Of a DNA stretch of 64,000 bases, positions 10,990 to 20,823 are shown one piece after another. Numbering within the stretch: the stretch's first letter is position 1; every line of letters starts with the position of its first letter. This stretch comes from Hyaloscypha bicolor E. Its lineage: Eukaryota > Ascomycota > Leotiomycetes > Helotiales > Hyaloscyphaceae. The position numbers and the translations under genes are program-made. The DNA lies in the NCBI RefSeq assembly GCF_002865645.1, contig NW_020194555.1, positions 2,816,288 through 2,880,287 on the forward strand, read 5' to 3'. The notes under the pieces are model-generated. The model was not told where the DNA came from. It saw only the letters and a list, made by a program, of their open reading frames with translations, and made no database searches.

Positions 10990-11601
10990 CTATCGTCCTC
11001 CGATATAATGCCCGTGTCTCTTCCGCCACTCCTTGACACCATTATCAATTTCCTGCTTACTTACTCCATCCCTAACCAAATACATCGTAACTCCCAGTGT
11101 CTCTACATTCCTATTCCGCGCCTCATCGTCGAAGAAAAGCATATCCTCAAACCTCAGTCCCGTCGCCTTCTGTAGCTTGGTGAAGTGTGTAATCTTGCTG
11201 CCGGGATATATCTCCAAGTGGTCAAAATAGTCAATCGCCTTCCGCTTCTTGCCCTCCTCATCCCCTATATGTAGTATCTTCAACATCTCCTTTCCTAGAT
11301 CTGGCGCCGAGGTTCGGGAGGCTGCTCCGACTTTGATTCCGCGTGCTCGAAGGGAGTGGAGGATCTCGGGGACTTCATTGTAGAAGGCGAAGCTCTCGCC
11401 GAATCGGTCTTTCGCAGAATCGTGGCTCGAGGATGCTTTGAGAGGAGGAGTGACATGCGTGTCTACCCAAAAAGGCCACAGGGTGTAATCGAGATCGAAG
11501 ACAATCAGTTTGGGCAGGATTCCGTCTGTGAAGGTCGATGGCGGGGTAATTGTAGGCGCTTCGGCTCCAGTTGCGCCACTTTTGGTAAGCTTCTTGACCA
11601 T
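10990..11601 (-). CDS. magnesium-dependent phosphatase 1-like HAD enzyme
   Basis: HAD-superfamily phosphatase of the MDP-1 type, with reported activity on phosphotyrosine and sugar or glycated-protein substrates, 203 residues. The nucleophile motif is VFDLDYTLWPFWVDTH with catalytic DxD. Motif II is AASRTSAPD. The basic residue lies around GSKITHFTKLQ, and the acidic motif IV is MLFFDDEARN. These are all in family order and spacing. I prefer the ATG at 11601 (MVKKLTKSG). An in-frame ATG at 11700 would add 33 residues including a hydrophobic stretch (LLSLLTLLFAAV), so a membrane-anchored form is possible. The upstream region borders the transposon island. Confidence 0.88.
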   Translation of the reverse strand: MVKKLTKSGATGAEAPTITPPSTFTDGILPKLIVFDLDYTLWPFWVDTHVTPPLKASSSHDSAKDRFGESFAFYNEVPEILHSLRARGIKVGAASRTSAPDLGKEMLKILHIGDEEGKKRKAIDYFDHLEIYPGSKITHFTKLQKATGLRFEDMLFFDDEARNRNVETLGVTMYLVRDGVSKQEIDNGVKEWRKRHGHYIGGR

Positions 11602-11762
11602 GACGGCGGCAAAGAGCAGGGTGAGCAGGGAGAGCAGGTGTTTTGTGTGGATAAACGGGATGATTGTGGTGAAGTCGTTGTTTGTTATGGGATGGTGCAT
11701 GAAGGTGCTGGAGGGGAGCGCATGGGCCCCTTGAAGCTGCGAGGCTACGGTGCCGCGAAAAC

Positions 11763-11790
11763 CCAGCTTCAAGACGCTAATTTAGCGCCG
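11763..11790 (+). repeat. left copy of a 28-bp inverted repeat flanking the transposon island
   Basis: CCAGCTTCAA, then two variable bases, then CGCTAATTTAGCGCCG. The reverse complement occurs at about 14621-14648 with 26 of 28 identities. The internal CGCTAATTTAGCG is itself nearly palindromic. It could be the terminal repeats of an older enclosing element or two solo copies of a small repeat. Confidence 0.6.
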
Positions 11791-11851
11791 CGCACTCTCA
11801 GTCCTGCGCACCCTCTCCAAGACTCACTTAATTTTGTGAATTTACTTTAAT

Positions 11852-11962
11852 AACTTCTCAACCACGCAATTAACGAAGGTCAAATTAGATAGTTATATAG
11901 TAAGTATATAAATCTTCCATATTCCTGGGCCTCTTATTATTTAATTGCGTAGTTAAGAAGTT
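11852..11962. mobile_element. small inverted-repeat element (MITE-like)
   Basis: Positions 11852-11873 and 11941-11962 form a 22-bp inverted repeat around an A/T-rich core. The arms differ at only two positions, both C/T transitions (AACTTCTCAACCACGCAATTAA against the complement of the other arm). At ~111 bp without coding capacity it fits a miniature inverted-repeat element or its remnant. I could not define a target duplication. Confidence 0.55.
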
Positions 11963-12074
11963 TTCAGTCAGTTAGTAAAAACTAAGCACCTTCAAGCATT
12001 TTTCTCAGGCGCCCTACCAAAAATCGTCCAAAGCCGACGTACTCGCGTTGTAATCTACCACCTTTTAATTTAAA

Positions 12075-12097
12075 AGCTCCCCCACATAAAGGGAGCT
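12075..12097. repeat. short hairpin AGCTCCC / GGGAGCT
   Basis: Perfect 7-bp arms (12075-12081 and 12091-12097) around a 9-base loop in A/T-rich DNA next to the transposon. Probably part of the mobile debris; no regulatory role is implied. Confidence 0.45.
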
Positions 12098-12317
12098 AGT
12101 TTTATATATAATAGCGCTTCTATTAGATACGGCACTGTTCAAATTTTAAAGCAGTAGATTAAAAGCCTAAAAACTACGGTTTTAAGTAAATTTGGGCGAT
12201 CTCGAGCCTATCCGTTCCGCTGCGGCCAGCTTGGGGGTGGTCCGTGCACACTACTTTTCGCTTAATTCTAGCCAATCAGAGAACTGGATTTCCCCCTCAA
12301 ATTAATCAATTCTATCT

Positions 12318-14282
12318 TCATCTATGAAATACATCAAAACAACCACGATCCTTACATAGACGAACATCGCATTGTTTACAGCCGTAAACAGACTCGTACG
12401 TAGAGCTTTCCCTGCCTTGGTTCGATGCGATTTGAGCTAGTGCAATCCGCTTTCTTGGCCGATCCTTGAATCTCAGTCCCTTACAATACACACATATACC
12501 CCTTTTACTGAGATTTACGAGCTTATGTGAGCTCACAGGTATACGATTAGCTCCCTGGCTAATTCGTAATATTCTTCTCTTTGGACAGATCTTACTGCTT
12601 CTACCCTTAGCAACTAGTATACAAACAAGCTGCCTCCTGAAGTCCTGCTGGCTCCTAAAGCTTACTTCCCTAGGTTCTGGTACATTACTATATAAAGCAA
12701 GTAAATAGTAATTAATTAGAACCGTACGAAGTAGCCAGTGCTCTAGTACTTGGTGCCCTCCTCGCTCTACGTGCCGTAAACCAGCGTTCTGGGCAGTCAG
12801 GTGATTAAACTCGTTAACTGCTCTCATATAATAGTTATATCCATCCGCAATTGCAGGAATCGAGAGTACCTTAGTAGCCTGATTACCAAAGGGTATTCGT
12901 GCAGTCTTTGCTTTAGAAGAAGTCTCCTTAGGCCTCTTCCTCAGCCGTAAAATACGCTCGTCACCTGATATAAAGGAAGATATCATTAAAACAAAAGCTT
13001 GATCTTTCTATCCCATATGATACACTTCTCTATTAGGTATATACCTGGAATATATCTCACCCCAAGGTATTACATCCTTTTTATCCGATTTCTGAAGGTC
13101 AAGAAGCTCCTTAATAACCCCCCCAGTTGTCCTGCAAGTCCCAGTAATTGCAACTCCCTGGGTACGAGCGTATTGGACGAAGCGAGTAGAAACAAAGAGA
13201 TTATCAAGGTAAACGTAATATCCAGAGCCCTTAGAAGGCTCAGGTAGCCTTTTAATCAGGTGCAGGACTACTGCTTGTGTCTTGTTTCCACCATTTCCAG
13301 CCTTAATTGTCCCACCAAGCTCCCTGGGAGTACGTACTCCCACAGGGCCATTTCTTTGACCAGGAATATGCCAGTTCCATACGAGTAAGAACCCCCTCTG
13401 AGCTGCCCCCCACACCTTATATCTAGTAGGTATAGGCTTGTTTGGAACAGTAGTTATTTCCTTGGATCGGCCTTCAAATCGTACGATTATCTCGTCTACT
13501 GCTAAGTCCCTTCCAGGCTTCCAAACGCTCAAATTAATTAACTGAATGTATATACTTAAGGCTTTAACCTACTCGGTAGTTTATTAGCTAGTTTCAGGTA
13601 AAATAGTGGGGAAAATGGTGGGGAAAATGGAGGTTACCTTCTCATATAGGCCTTGTTCCTGATTTCTATGGAATCGCACGTACATATGAAGCTCCTGGAA
13701 CCTGTCCCTACTTATCCGTTGCGCTGCCGCCAGCTTTACACTGGACCGTGCACTTTTAAGCGAGGAAATTTAGCAAATCAGAGAGCCAAAATTCGGGTTT
13801 GAGCCTTCTGATTTGCTGCAATTTTGCGCGTATAATTGAGCACGAAGTGTAAAGCTGGCGGCAGCGTAACGGATATAGCTTGTAATTGGGTGATCGGGAG
13901 TGAAGTCTTTCGTATTCCAGTAATCTGCGATCTCATTGCATATATATAAGGTCATATATATACGGATCGCAAAGTAGATGTAAATCTCTCTATTGCAAGT
14001 CGGGTACCACTCCTTTGCTCTTGTACGAGGGCACGAATCGTCCTGAGGCTCTCGTCAATACTCGTTCGTTTTCGTAACTATCAAATCGATGATTTCAGGT
14101 ATATAGTACATAGTAAATAAGGTAATCGGGTCATCGGGAGAGGTGTGTTTAGGTAGGTTAATTTCCCAGTCGAATTGGGGTAATTGCATAGGCTTAAAGG
14201 TACTCCCCTGCTTGCGCAGTGGATCCTCATTAGGCCGGAGGGTCCCTTTATCGGTAGAATCGAATACAGTATCTTCAGGCAT
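12318..14282 (-). pseudogene. PiggyBac-like transposase (DDE_Tnp_1_7), broken by stops and an insertion
   Basis: Minus-strand fragments line up in order with PiggyBac transposases. They are: N-terminus 14282-14055 (DDPITLFTMYYIPEIIDLIV); REIYIYFAIRIYM after an in-frame TGA at 14057-14055; RDRFQELHMYVRFH beyond the inserted miniature element; catalytic block 13532-13008 with AVDEIIVRFEGRS and YVYLDNLFVST; and the C-terminal part 12986-12318 ending in a Cys-rich YGCKQCDVRLC finger. A TAG at 13010-13008 falls where a Trp codon is expected (HMG-stop-KDQAFVLM). TAA, TAA and TAG lie shortly before 13532. The third acidic block reads AVNEFNHL where Asp is expected, so the catalytic site is probably lost too. 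Confidence 0.85.
13713..13875. mobile_element. 163-bp nested MITE with ends related to the host transposon
   Basis: Terminal inverted repeats of 28 bp with one mismatch (left TCCGTTGCGCTGCCGCCAGC, right arm complementary with A for G at one site), flanked by TA on both sides. The ends and the sub-terminal GACCGTGCAC and AATCAGAGA segments resemble those of the surrounding 2.2-kb element (TATCCGTTCCGCTGCGGCC, GTCCGTGCAC, AATCAGAGA). This indicates a non-autonomous relative inserted into the transposase gene. A nearly palindromic pair (AGCAAATCAGA / TCTGATTTGCT) lies in its middle. It has no coding capacity. Confidence 0.85.
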
Positions 14283-14620
14283 TGTGGTTGTGGTGCAATT
14301 GAGTATTTAAGTGGTTTATTTACATGTAAACACAGAAGTATGGTTTTGGTGTTCCTCCGGAATATTAGTTTTTCCGGAACCGAACACCCCCAAGCTGGCC
14401 GCAGCGGAACGGATATGCGAATACCAAAAGTCAAGGAAATCTAGATTTTCTAATAAATTAATACCCGCTTATATAAGACTAATAAGACTGATAATATAGA
14501 CTAACTAAAGTATGCGCTTTTACCTTATAAAGATAGATTTATATTTGGAAGCGTAGTTATTTAGTAAATAAAGGAAGTAAGCAGCATGCAGCATGCGGGG
14601 AGGATTTGATGCGAACGGCG

Positions 14621-14648
14621 CTAAATTAGCGGTTTGAAGCTGGCTAGC
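14621..14648 (-). repeat. right copy of the 28-bp inverted repeat flanking the transposon island
   Basis: Reverse complement of the 11763-11790 repeat with two mismatches. Together they enclose a 2.9-kb block containing both miniature elements and the PiggyBac-type element. It ends about 200 bp before the acetyltransferase start codon. Confidence 0.6.
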
Positions 14649-14854
14649 TGGTTTGTCACGGCACTGTACGTTTAGCGACGTCACCGAAGGGGTGAGATTT
14701 GCATCAGCAAATTTAAAGTGAATTTTTTATTTTTGGTACCGCGGGTTTCGTCTCATCCCCACCGCCACATTTCTTTGAGGTTCTTCTTACTTGGCCTTTG
14801 AAATTATCGTTCACTTTCATCCCTCCTATTGTCAAGATTATAAGACCTCGAGCC

Positions 14855-15442
14855 ATGGATTCTCTTTCAATTCTAGCGATGGCAGCAGCGGCAATGCAAG
14901 AAAGGGAGTCTGAGTCACTCAAATCAACAGCAGAATTCAGCATCCGTAGAGCTCAATCCTGGGATATCCCTCTCCTCGAATACGTCGAACGATCCGCCGC
15001 GGATATATTTCGAACGGTCAATCTTGGGTTTCTTGCCGATGGCGACACAGTCGACCCAGCGGCCCTTCGAGCAATGGCCCAGGCAAATCACCTCTGGGTT
15101 GCAACAAACAACTTCGACCAACCAATAGGCTTTGTTGGAGGCGAATACCTAAGCGGAAACTTTCACATCGTCGAGATATCTGTGGCCAAGGAATTCCAGG
15201 GAAAGGGGGTTGGAAAGGCGTTGATGACCACCATGGTGGAACACATCAGCAGGGAGGGTTACAAATCGATCACATTGACGACATACAGAAATCTGCCGTG
15301 GAATGGACCTTGGTATTCCAGACTGGGGTTCTTCGAGGTGAACGCTCATGACATGGGAAGAGATTATTTGGACCTCCTGGACTCGGAGGCGCAACACGGA
15401 CTCGATGTGCGAAGCCGCTGTGTGATGCGGAAAATCCTTTGA
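14855..15442 (+). CDS. GNAT-family N-acetyltransferase
   Basis: Intronless 195-residue protein starting at the ATG at 14855 (MDSLSILAMAAAAM). The GNAT fold is evident: a FSIRRAQSWDIP beta-1 segment; FHIVEISVAKEFQGKGVGKAL, which holds the acetyl-CoA pyrophosphate-binding Q-x-x-G-x-G/A motif; and TLTTYRNLPWNGPWYSRLGF, the motif-B region with the conserved Tyr of small-molecule acetyltransferases. The acceptor substrate cannot be inferred. The gene lies at the right edge of the transposon island, so its promoter is only about 200 bp from the flanking inverted repeat. Confidence 0.87.
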   Translation: MDSLSILAMAAAAMQERESESLKSTAEFSIRRAQSWDIPLLEYVERSAADIFRTVNLGFLADGDTVDPAALRAMAQANHLWVATNNFDQPIGFVGGEYLSGNFHIVEISVAKEFQGKGVGKALMTTMVEHISREGYKSITLTTYRNLPWNGPWYSRLGFFEVNAHDMGRDYLDLLDSEAQHGLDVRSRCVMRKIL

Positions 15443-16644
15443 TTCGATGGCACATACTCGAGAGGACTTCCTCGATATGCCGAATTCCTCACCCAAATGA
15501 CAACTTCCCGCAACTAGACGGTATTGGACTGCGACGCTTGAAGGCTTGGGGTGTATATTTGCACAAATGGTGGAGAAAACAAGCTCTGGAGAATCTGGAG
15601 ATGAAGCAAACATCGACGATATCCCTCGTGGCGTGTTATTGAGCAACATATCTATCAGCTGAGAACTCGGCCTGTCAAAGCCATCATCTGTGGTGGAACT
15701 CGATCTTGTCAACCATGAAAACTCCAGGATCTCGGACGGAAGCATCGGAAAACTTTTATCCCAACCTATTTGATACATCGATCGGTTCAGCAAAGATAGT
15801 GGCAGCCGAGCGGCAGGTTCCCGGCAGAAATTGGGTCGGGGCGTGTGGAGGCCAGTTACACTGCATTTGAGATCGCAAATTTGCAATGTTATCAACAAGT
15901 AATGTTTGGGAGAGGAAGGGATTTGGAAGGGCAGTGGGAGGTTATACCATTATGTAAGACGTTTGACAGCAAAACAAAACATATGCGCCATATCAGTTTC
16001 GGGCGACTCAAAAGCAAGCCCCTGTAAGCCCCGTTTGAGGTCTCCTCGCTTGAAGGTCTTCATCCCATCAACCTCTCAAATTCGATGAACATCATACCTC
16101 CCGAGTCCCGGAGCAGCTCCCTTCGGAATTCCGACTGGACAACTGCTAAGTGGCGGTCATCAATCTAATATTGATATGTTGTCCAACGTTTGCAGATGTC
16201 ATTCCTATCTCACGGCCGGCGGCCGACTGGATGCAGGGTTGCAACATGGCAATTGCGGGCGTTCTCTGAATTTCTTATCGGGACTTTGCAGAATCTCTGT
16301 GCCATCCCCTCACGCCGCTGTTACCAAACTCGTACAGAATCTAGAAGATGATAGCTTGCATTAGCTCAAGTGTCCAATTCTTGGCGTTGCAACGTAATTG
16401 CCATGATCGAGGGATACTGGCCGCCACTCAGGTTAAGGTTGACTATCTGATGACGGGAGCTTCCAACGCGCCGGTTTGTGTCGTTACTTCCCCAACTTTT
16501 CCTGATATATATTTCCTTCTTTCCTTCTCTAATAAAGTTCTGTTGTTCTCCTCCCGTGCAACTTCCTTCAGAAAATCTGCGTCTCCCAGAGGGGTAGTTA
16601 CCCTTTCCTTTACCTCCACCTACCTTATTGTACATCTCTCCAGT
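15443..16644. other. intergenic region upstream of the amino-acid permease
   Basis: About 1.2 kb, no recognised gene. The longest open frame here runs antisense into the acetyltransferase and has no family motif, so I treat it as chance. The final 150 bases are pyrimidine rich (TTTCCTTCTTTCC), typical of a fungal promoter and leader. Confidence 0.5.
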
Positions 16645-18389
16645 ATGGCCATTCCCAATCAACACACTTCGGTTCCGTCGGACTCAGAGAAAGGCACAAT
16701 GACGGACAAAGACCCAGACCCTCAATTGATGGACGTCAACGATACCGGTCACGTGCAGGAGCTTGAGCGCAACTTCTCCCTCTTTTCTATCTGCTCTGTT
16801 GGAATCGTGACCGGAAACACGTGGGCAGCACTTGGGGGATCAATCGTTGTTGCCATCTACAACGGAGGACCTCCTGGTGTGCTCTATGAGTTTATTGCTG
16901 TCTCCATTTTCTACTGGCTAGTCGCTGCATCCCTTGCTGTAAGTCCTTAGATACAAGCTACATGCACCACTAACATCATTCAGGAACTTGCTTCTTCTAT
17001 GCCAACTAGTGCCGGGGTTTACCACTGGGCATCGATCACACCTGGTCCTAAGTATGGCAGAATCTGTGGCTGGTTTGCCGGTTGGTGGAACACTTTTGCT
17101 TGGATTTGTGCTACGGGTGGGTCGGGGCCACTCACTCTTACTCGTAAGCCAGCTGACAAGAGATAGCCACGATGGCAAGTATCAGCAGTCAAATCGCTGT
17201 AGCCATGTATGGACTATACCGTCCAGAATACATGCCACAAAGGTGGCACATCTTCATCGGATATTTGATAGTCACATGGGCTTGCTGTGCAACCGTTCTC
17301 TTCGCAAACAGAGCTCTTCCAATGGTGAACAACATTGGATTGTTCTTCATCCTAGCAGGAGTCCTCATCACCATTCTCGTATGTGCCATTATGCCGCATA
17401 CCAGCGGTTCTGGATACGCTTCTTCCTCGTTTGTCTGGTCTGAATGGTCAAACCAGACGGGCTATTCCAGTGATGGATTTGTCTTTCTAGCTGGCATGTT
17501 GAATGGAGCCTATGCCGTGGGAACACCAGACTGCGTATCACACCTGGCAGAAGAAATCCCTCATCCCAAACGGAATGTACCCCTCGCTATCGCAGCCCAA
17601 ATGGTGATTGGGTTTGTCACGGCATTCTTCTACATGATTGCCATTTTCTACGCTATTGCAAACATCGACGATGTCCTTACTGCACCTTACTTTCCGCTCG
17701 CGACGATTTACGCACAAGCGACATCATCGAATGCTGGGACTTTGGGATTGTTATTCATCATCTTTGTCCCGATCTTCTGTTGCTGCATTGGAACCTTCAT
17801 TACCGCTGGCCGCTGCCTTTGGACAATCTCCAGAGATGGAGCCGTTCCATTCTCCGGTACCCTAGGTGTTATCTCACCCCGCTTCAAAAATCCATTCAAT
17901 GCGACCCTATTTTGCGGGTGCTTTTCTACCGTCCTCGGGGCAATCTATGTTGGTTCATCCACGGCGTTCAACGCTTTCGTCGGATCCTTCGTCGTTCTGA
18001 GCACCTTATCATACCTCGCTGCGATTCTCCCCTTCATTTTTACGCGCAGATTTTCTCGGTCATCACAAGCACCCGGGCCTTACATCAACAGCATGAGGCC
18101 GGGACCGTACCAGATGGGCCACGAACTCGGATATGGCGTCAATATCATCAGTTGTCTTTACATCATTGTTTTCGTGGTCATCTACTGTTTCCCATATTCG
18201 CTTCCAGTCACAGCTGTGAATATGAATTATGCTTGCCTGATCACAGGCTCTATGTCGATATTTGCCGCGCTGTGGTGGTTTGTCAAAGGTGGTAACTACG
18301 TTGGCCCGAAAGTAACGGCTCATGAAGACGAGTCGCATTCAGCGGGAATTGTTGCGCCAACAGAAGAGCCGATTCCGACAAAGGAGTAA
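16645..18389 (+). CDS. APC-family amino-acid/GABA/choline-type permease, three exons
   Basis: Multi-pass permease of 549 residues with about 12 membrane spans. Exons are 16645-16938, 16984-17116 and 17167-18389. The introns (45 and 50 bp) have GTAAGT..CAG and GTGGGT..TAG ends, and both restore the conserved SLAELASSMPTSAGVYHW and WICATATMASISSQIA regions. Family marks include FSLFSICSVGIVTGNTW in helix 1, ELASSMPTSAGVYHW in helix 2, VSHLAEEIPHPKRNVP (the consensus amphipathic segment) and GRCLWTISRDGAVPFS. N- and C-termini are hydrophilic and cytosolic. The substrate is uncertain: relatives carry amino acids, GABA or choline. Confidence 0.92.
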
Positions 18390-18585
18390 TTCGCGTTATT
18401 GATATTCAGTTATAGAAGTATCAGTGTGGTTTATCGGGTATCAGTCAGTGAGTTTTACGAACAAGAATTCTTCAGACTTGAGGGTCGCGTTATTTTGAAG
18501 AAAGAAGGGACATCAAATAGCTGCAGAAAATCAGAAAACGCGAAATCATTCCTGAGACTTCGTTGTGTTTCCGGGTCCCATGTCC

Positions 18586-19698
18586 CTACCACTGAATAAC
18601 ACTCCCATCAAAAGAGACAAAATATCCCGAAGTAGTCGCCTTGGTTGCACCATCAATCTGCAATCAAATCAGAACCCCCAGCAGTTCCCTACCAGCGAGG
18701 AAAACATACCTGTGCCAAAACGCCCGTAACACTTTGCTCAAGCGTCATCGGCGGCTCCGCAACCCCAATGCTGTCCGCGAAGCTCTGTCCATTTGCCGTT
18801 TTCACCCAGCTACACATGGCCTATTAGTGATATCCACGAAACAAGCCGTTTACCTCTCATCTTCTCACAGAAGATAGGCTTACCCCGGATGCACAGCCAC
18901 CGCAATCACGCCAGCATGTTCAAAATGCACCTTCCTGACGAAATAGTTCGCTCCCGCTTTACTAACTCCATACCTGATGACCTCAGAATCAGCATTGCCT
19001 CACCGGGGAGCGTTTCCTTTTACGCTGAAGACCACGTAAATCTAGAGAGGAGAAACACCGCGGAAAGTATTTGGGAGAGGAGATTTGGGAAGGCGGGGAA
19101 GAAGAGAATGTTACGCACGCTAGAGTTGGTGCAGCGCCTTCCATGTAGGAGATACTTCCTAGACTTGAGGAGATGAGGATGGCCTTGGAGGATGGGATGG
19201 AGAGGAGGGGGTATAGGGTTTGGAAGGCGTGGATTGGGAAGAGGGTGTTGGATTCGAAGTGTGTCAGCACACTGGGAAGCGGGGTTTGGAGGGTGGGCAG
19301 GAAGGAAGAGCCTAGGCCGGCATTGAGGACTAAGACGTCTATTTGGGTTATGGAGTACGCTGCGAGGGTGGCGAGGAGGGTTTTGGCGATGTCGCTGTGG
19401 ATGGAGAGAGACAGTGTGAAAGGGACTATGACAAGGCGGCTGCCCTCTGCGAAGGGGAGGGCGAGGAGATCGGCGGTGGAGGTGGTAGAGGAGCGGATGG
19501 TGGCTACGACTGTTGTGTTTGGGCGCTGGAGAAGGGTTCTCGTAAGTCCGAGGCCGATTCCTGTTCACAATAAGAAGGAGTAAGGAAGAGAGAAAATAGC
19601 CGAACACGTGATTTCCAAATCGGGAAGTAAAGAATAGGGGTAATAGGGGTAATACCTCTATTTGCGCCTGTAATTAGATATGTTATAGTCGAAGACAT
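18586..19698 (-). CDS. short-chain dehydrogenase/reductase, five exons
   Basis: Classical SDR of 248 residues. Exons on the minus strand are 19698-19656, 19560-19119, 18973-18884, 18809-18710 and 18657-18586, with introns of 95, 145, 74 and 52 bp, all GT-AG, and every junction keeps frame. The NAD(P)-binding TGANRGIGLGL spans the first intron. VLNAGLGSS is the NAG motif, ILISSSLGSIS holds the catalytic Ser, and YGVSKAG is the Y-x-x-x-K active site. HPGWVKT is the conserved stretch after it. It resembles fungal norsolorinic-acid-ketoreductase-like SDRs, but no metabolic cluster surrounds it and the substrate is unknown. No single open frame reveals this gene, so it is easily missed. Confidence 0.9.
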
Positions 19699-20823
19699 TT
19701 CGGATTGTTTTGGGTGGTTTTAGAGTTGCGGAAGCCTGGCGGTAGTGCGCTGTTGATGAGTAAAGTTTTTGAGTTGATTAAAGTTGGTGGGGAGCGAGCA
19801 TGCGAAGAACAGCCTTTTACCTTGTGCTGCGACGCCGATTTGTCAGCTGGTGCCTAAGTCGGATTGCTGTAGGTGCTAAAATTGGAAGGTGATAGGAGAT
19901 GCAATGGAAACATCGGTGAGACGCTGTCACGAGGTATTGGGGATGAATTCGTTTCGCTTACGACATCGAACTAGACAGCCGGTGTGCATCCGGTTTGTAA
20001 TTACGAGATTATCTGCGGGCGATCTGGCATCTCTCACTGGTCGGCTCGTATCTCTCACACAGTATTTGGAGCCCTACATACGAACTGCATATATTAAAGG
20101 CAGCTAGATATCCCGCTCGACCCTCGCTTAGAGTAAATGAGAGGCGGCAGTAACGAGGTTCAAAAGAAAATTCTATAACTACCAAATATAAGTACGTGGT
20201 AACTAGGAAGCAAAAGGTTCGTCGCATCCGTGGCGTTAACGGGGTTACATCCTTTGTCGATGGCATTTCGAATGGGCGTCCCCTGCCATTAATGTTGAAG
20301 ATTGTTGATTGAATAGAATTTGAATTTGAATTTTAAATTTAGTTGAAGTTGAAGTTGAAGTTGAAGTTGAATTGAATGGTTGATTTTATTTAAAGTTGAA
20401 GCTGAGTTGAATGATTTATTTATAAGTCGAATTATTAGTGAGGCCGTTGAAGGAGGAAAGAGTGCGCATGAAACCGCTACCTCTGACCCGAAAGTTTTGT
20501 TGTTAGATTTTGTGATTGTTGATGTGGGAGTTGACTCTCACTGCCGCTTTGCCCGAAGGCGGCGGCATTTTTCTTATATTGGGTTATCAAAAATCAGCCG
20601 GAGATTTCGGGTGAAGCGTGAGGGGAGGGGAGGATCTGTTAAGCGAGGACGGCGAAGCAATAGCGACGAGCTCACCTTCTCGCCTTATGAAGAATTGATG
20701 CATGCGTAAGAGAGGAGATGTGTGGATTGACGTGGGATAGTATGTTGATATCATCAAGCAAACTAAATCTAAATGTATAATCTACAAATTACCACGCTTC
20801 TCTTGCTCGCGCTCAATCGCCAA
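19699..20823. other. intergenic region with TTGAA-rich repeat
   Basis: About 1.1 kb between the SDR start and the MFS remnant. Apart from the TTGAA/GTTGAA simple-repeat tract near 20293-20420, no coding family or RNA gene was recognised. Confidence 0.5.
20293..20420. repeat. GTTGAA simple-sequence repeat tract
   Basis: A run of perfect GTTGAA copies at about 20342-20370 lies within a wider imperfect TTGAA/TTGAAT-rich stretch. It sits next to the gene graveyard. A replication-slippage array is the simplest explanation. Confidence 0.75.

Larger units (their letters stand above)
12209..14415 (-). mobile_element. PiggyBac-type DNA transposon with 31-bp terminal inverted repeats, inactivated
   Basis: A 2.2-kb element bounded by perfect 31-bp inverted repeats, left arm starting TATCCGTTCCGCTGCGGCC and right arm ending in its complement at 14415. 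The transposase remnant fills the interior on the minus strand, leaving ~110-135 bp at each end, so repeats and transposase appear to belong together. The outermost bases are TA on both sides (12209-12210, 14414-14415), which could be a TA target duplication; no TTAA is present at either end. A second, smaller element is inserted at 13713-13875. The internal stops are consistent with C-to-T or G-to-A changes. Confidence 0.8.

Noticed and set aside
15149..15898. 249-codon minus-strand open frame over the acetyltransferase and downstream DNA
   Set aside because: Mostly antisense to the acetyltransferase. The remainder has no recognisable domain or splice-supported continuation.
14855..19698. 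Acetyltransferase, permease and SDR as a functional cluster
   Set aside because: They are separated by 0.2-1.2 kb, lie on both strands and share no clear pathway; adjacency alone is not enough.
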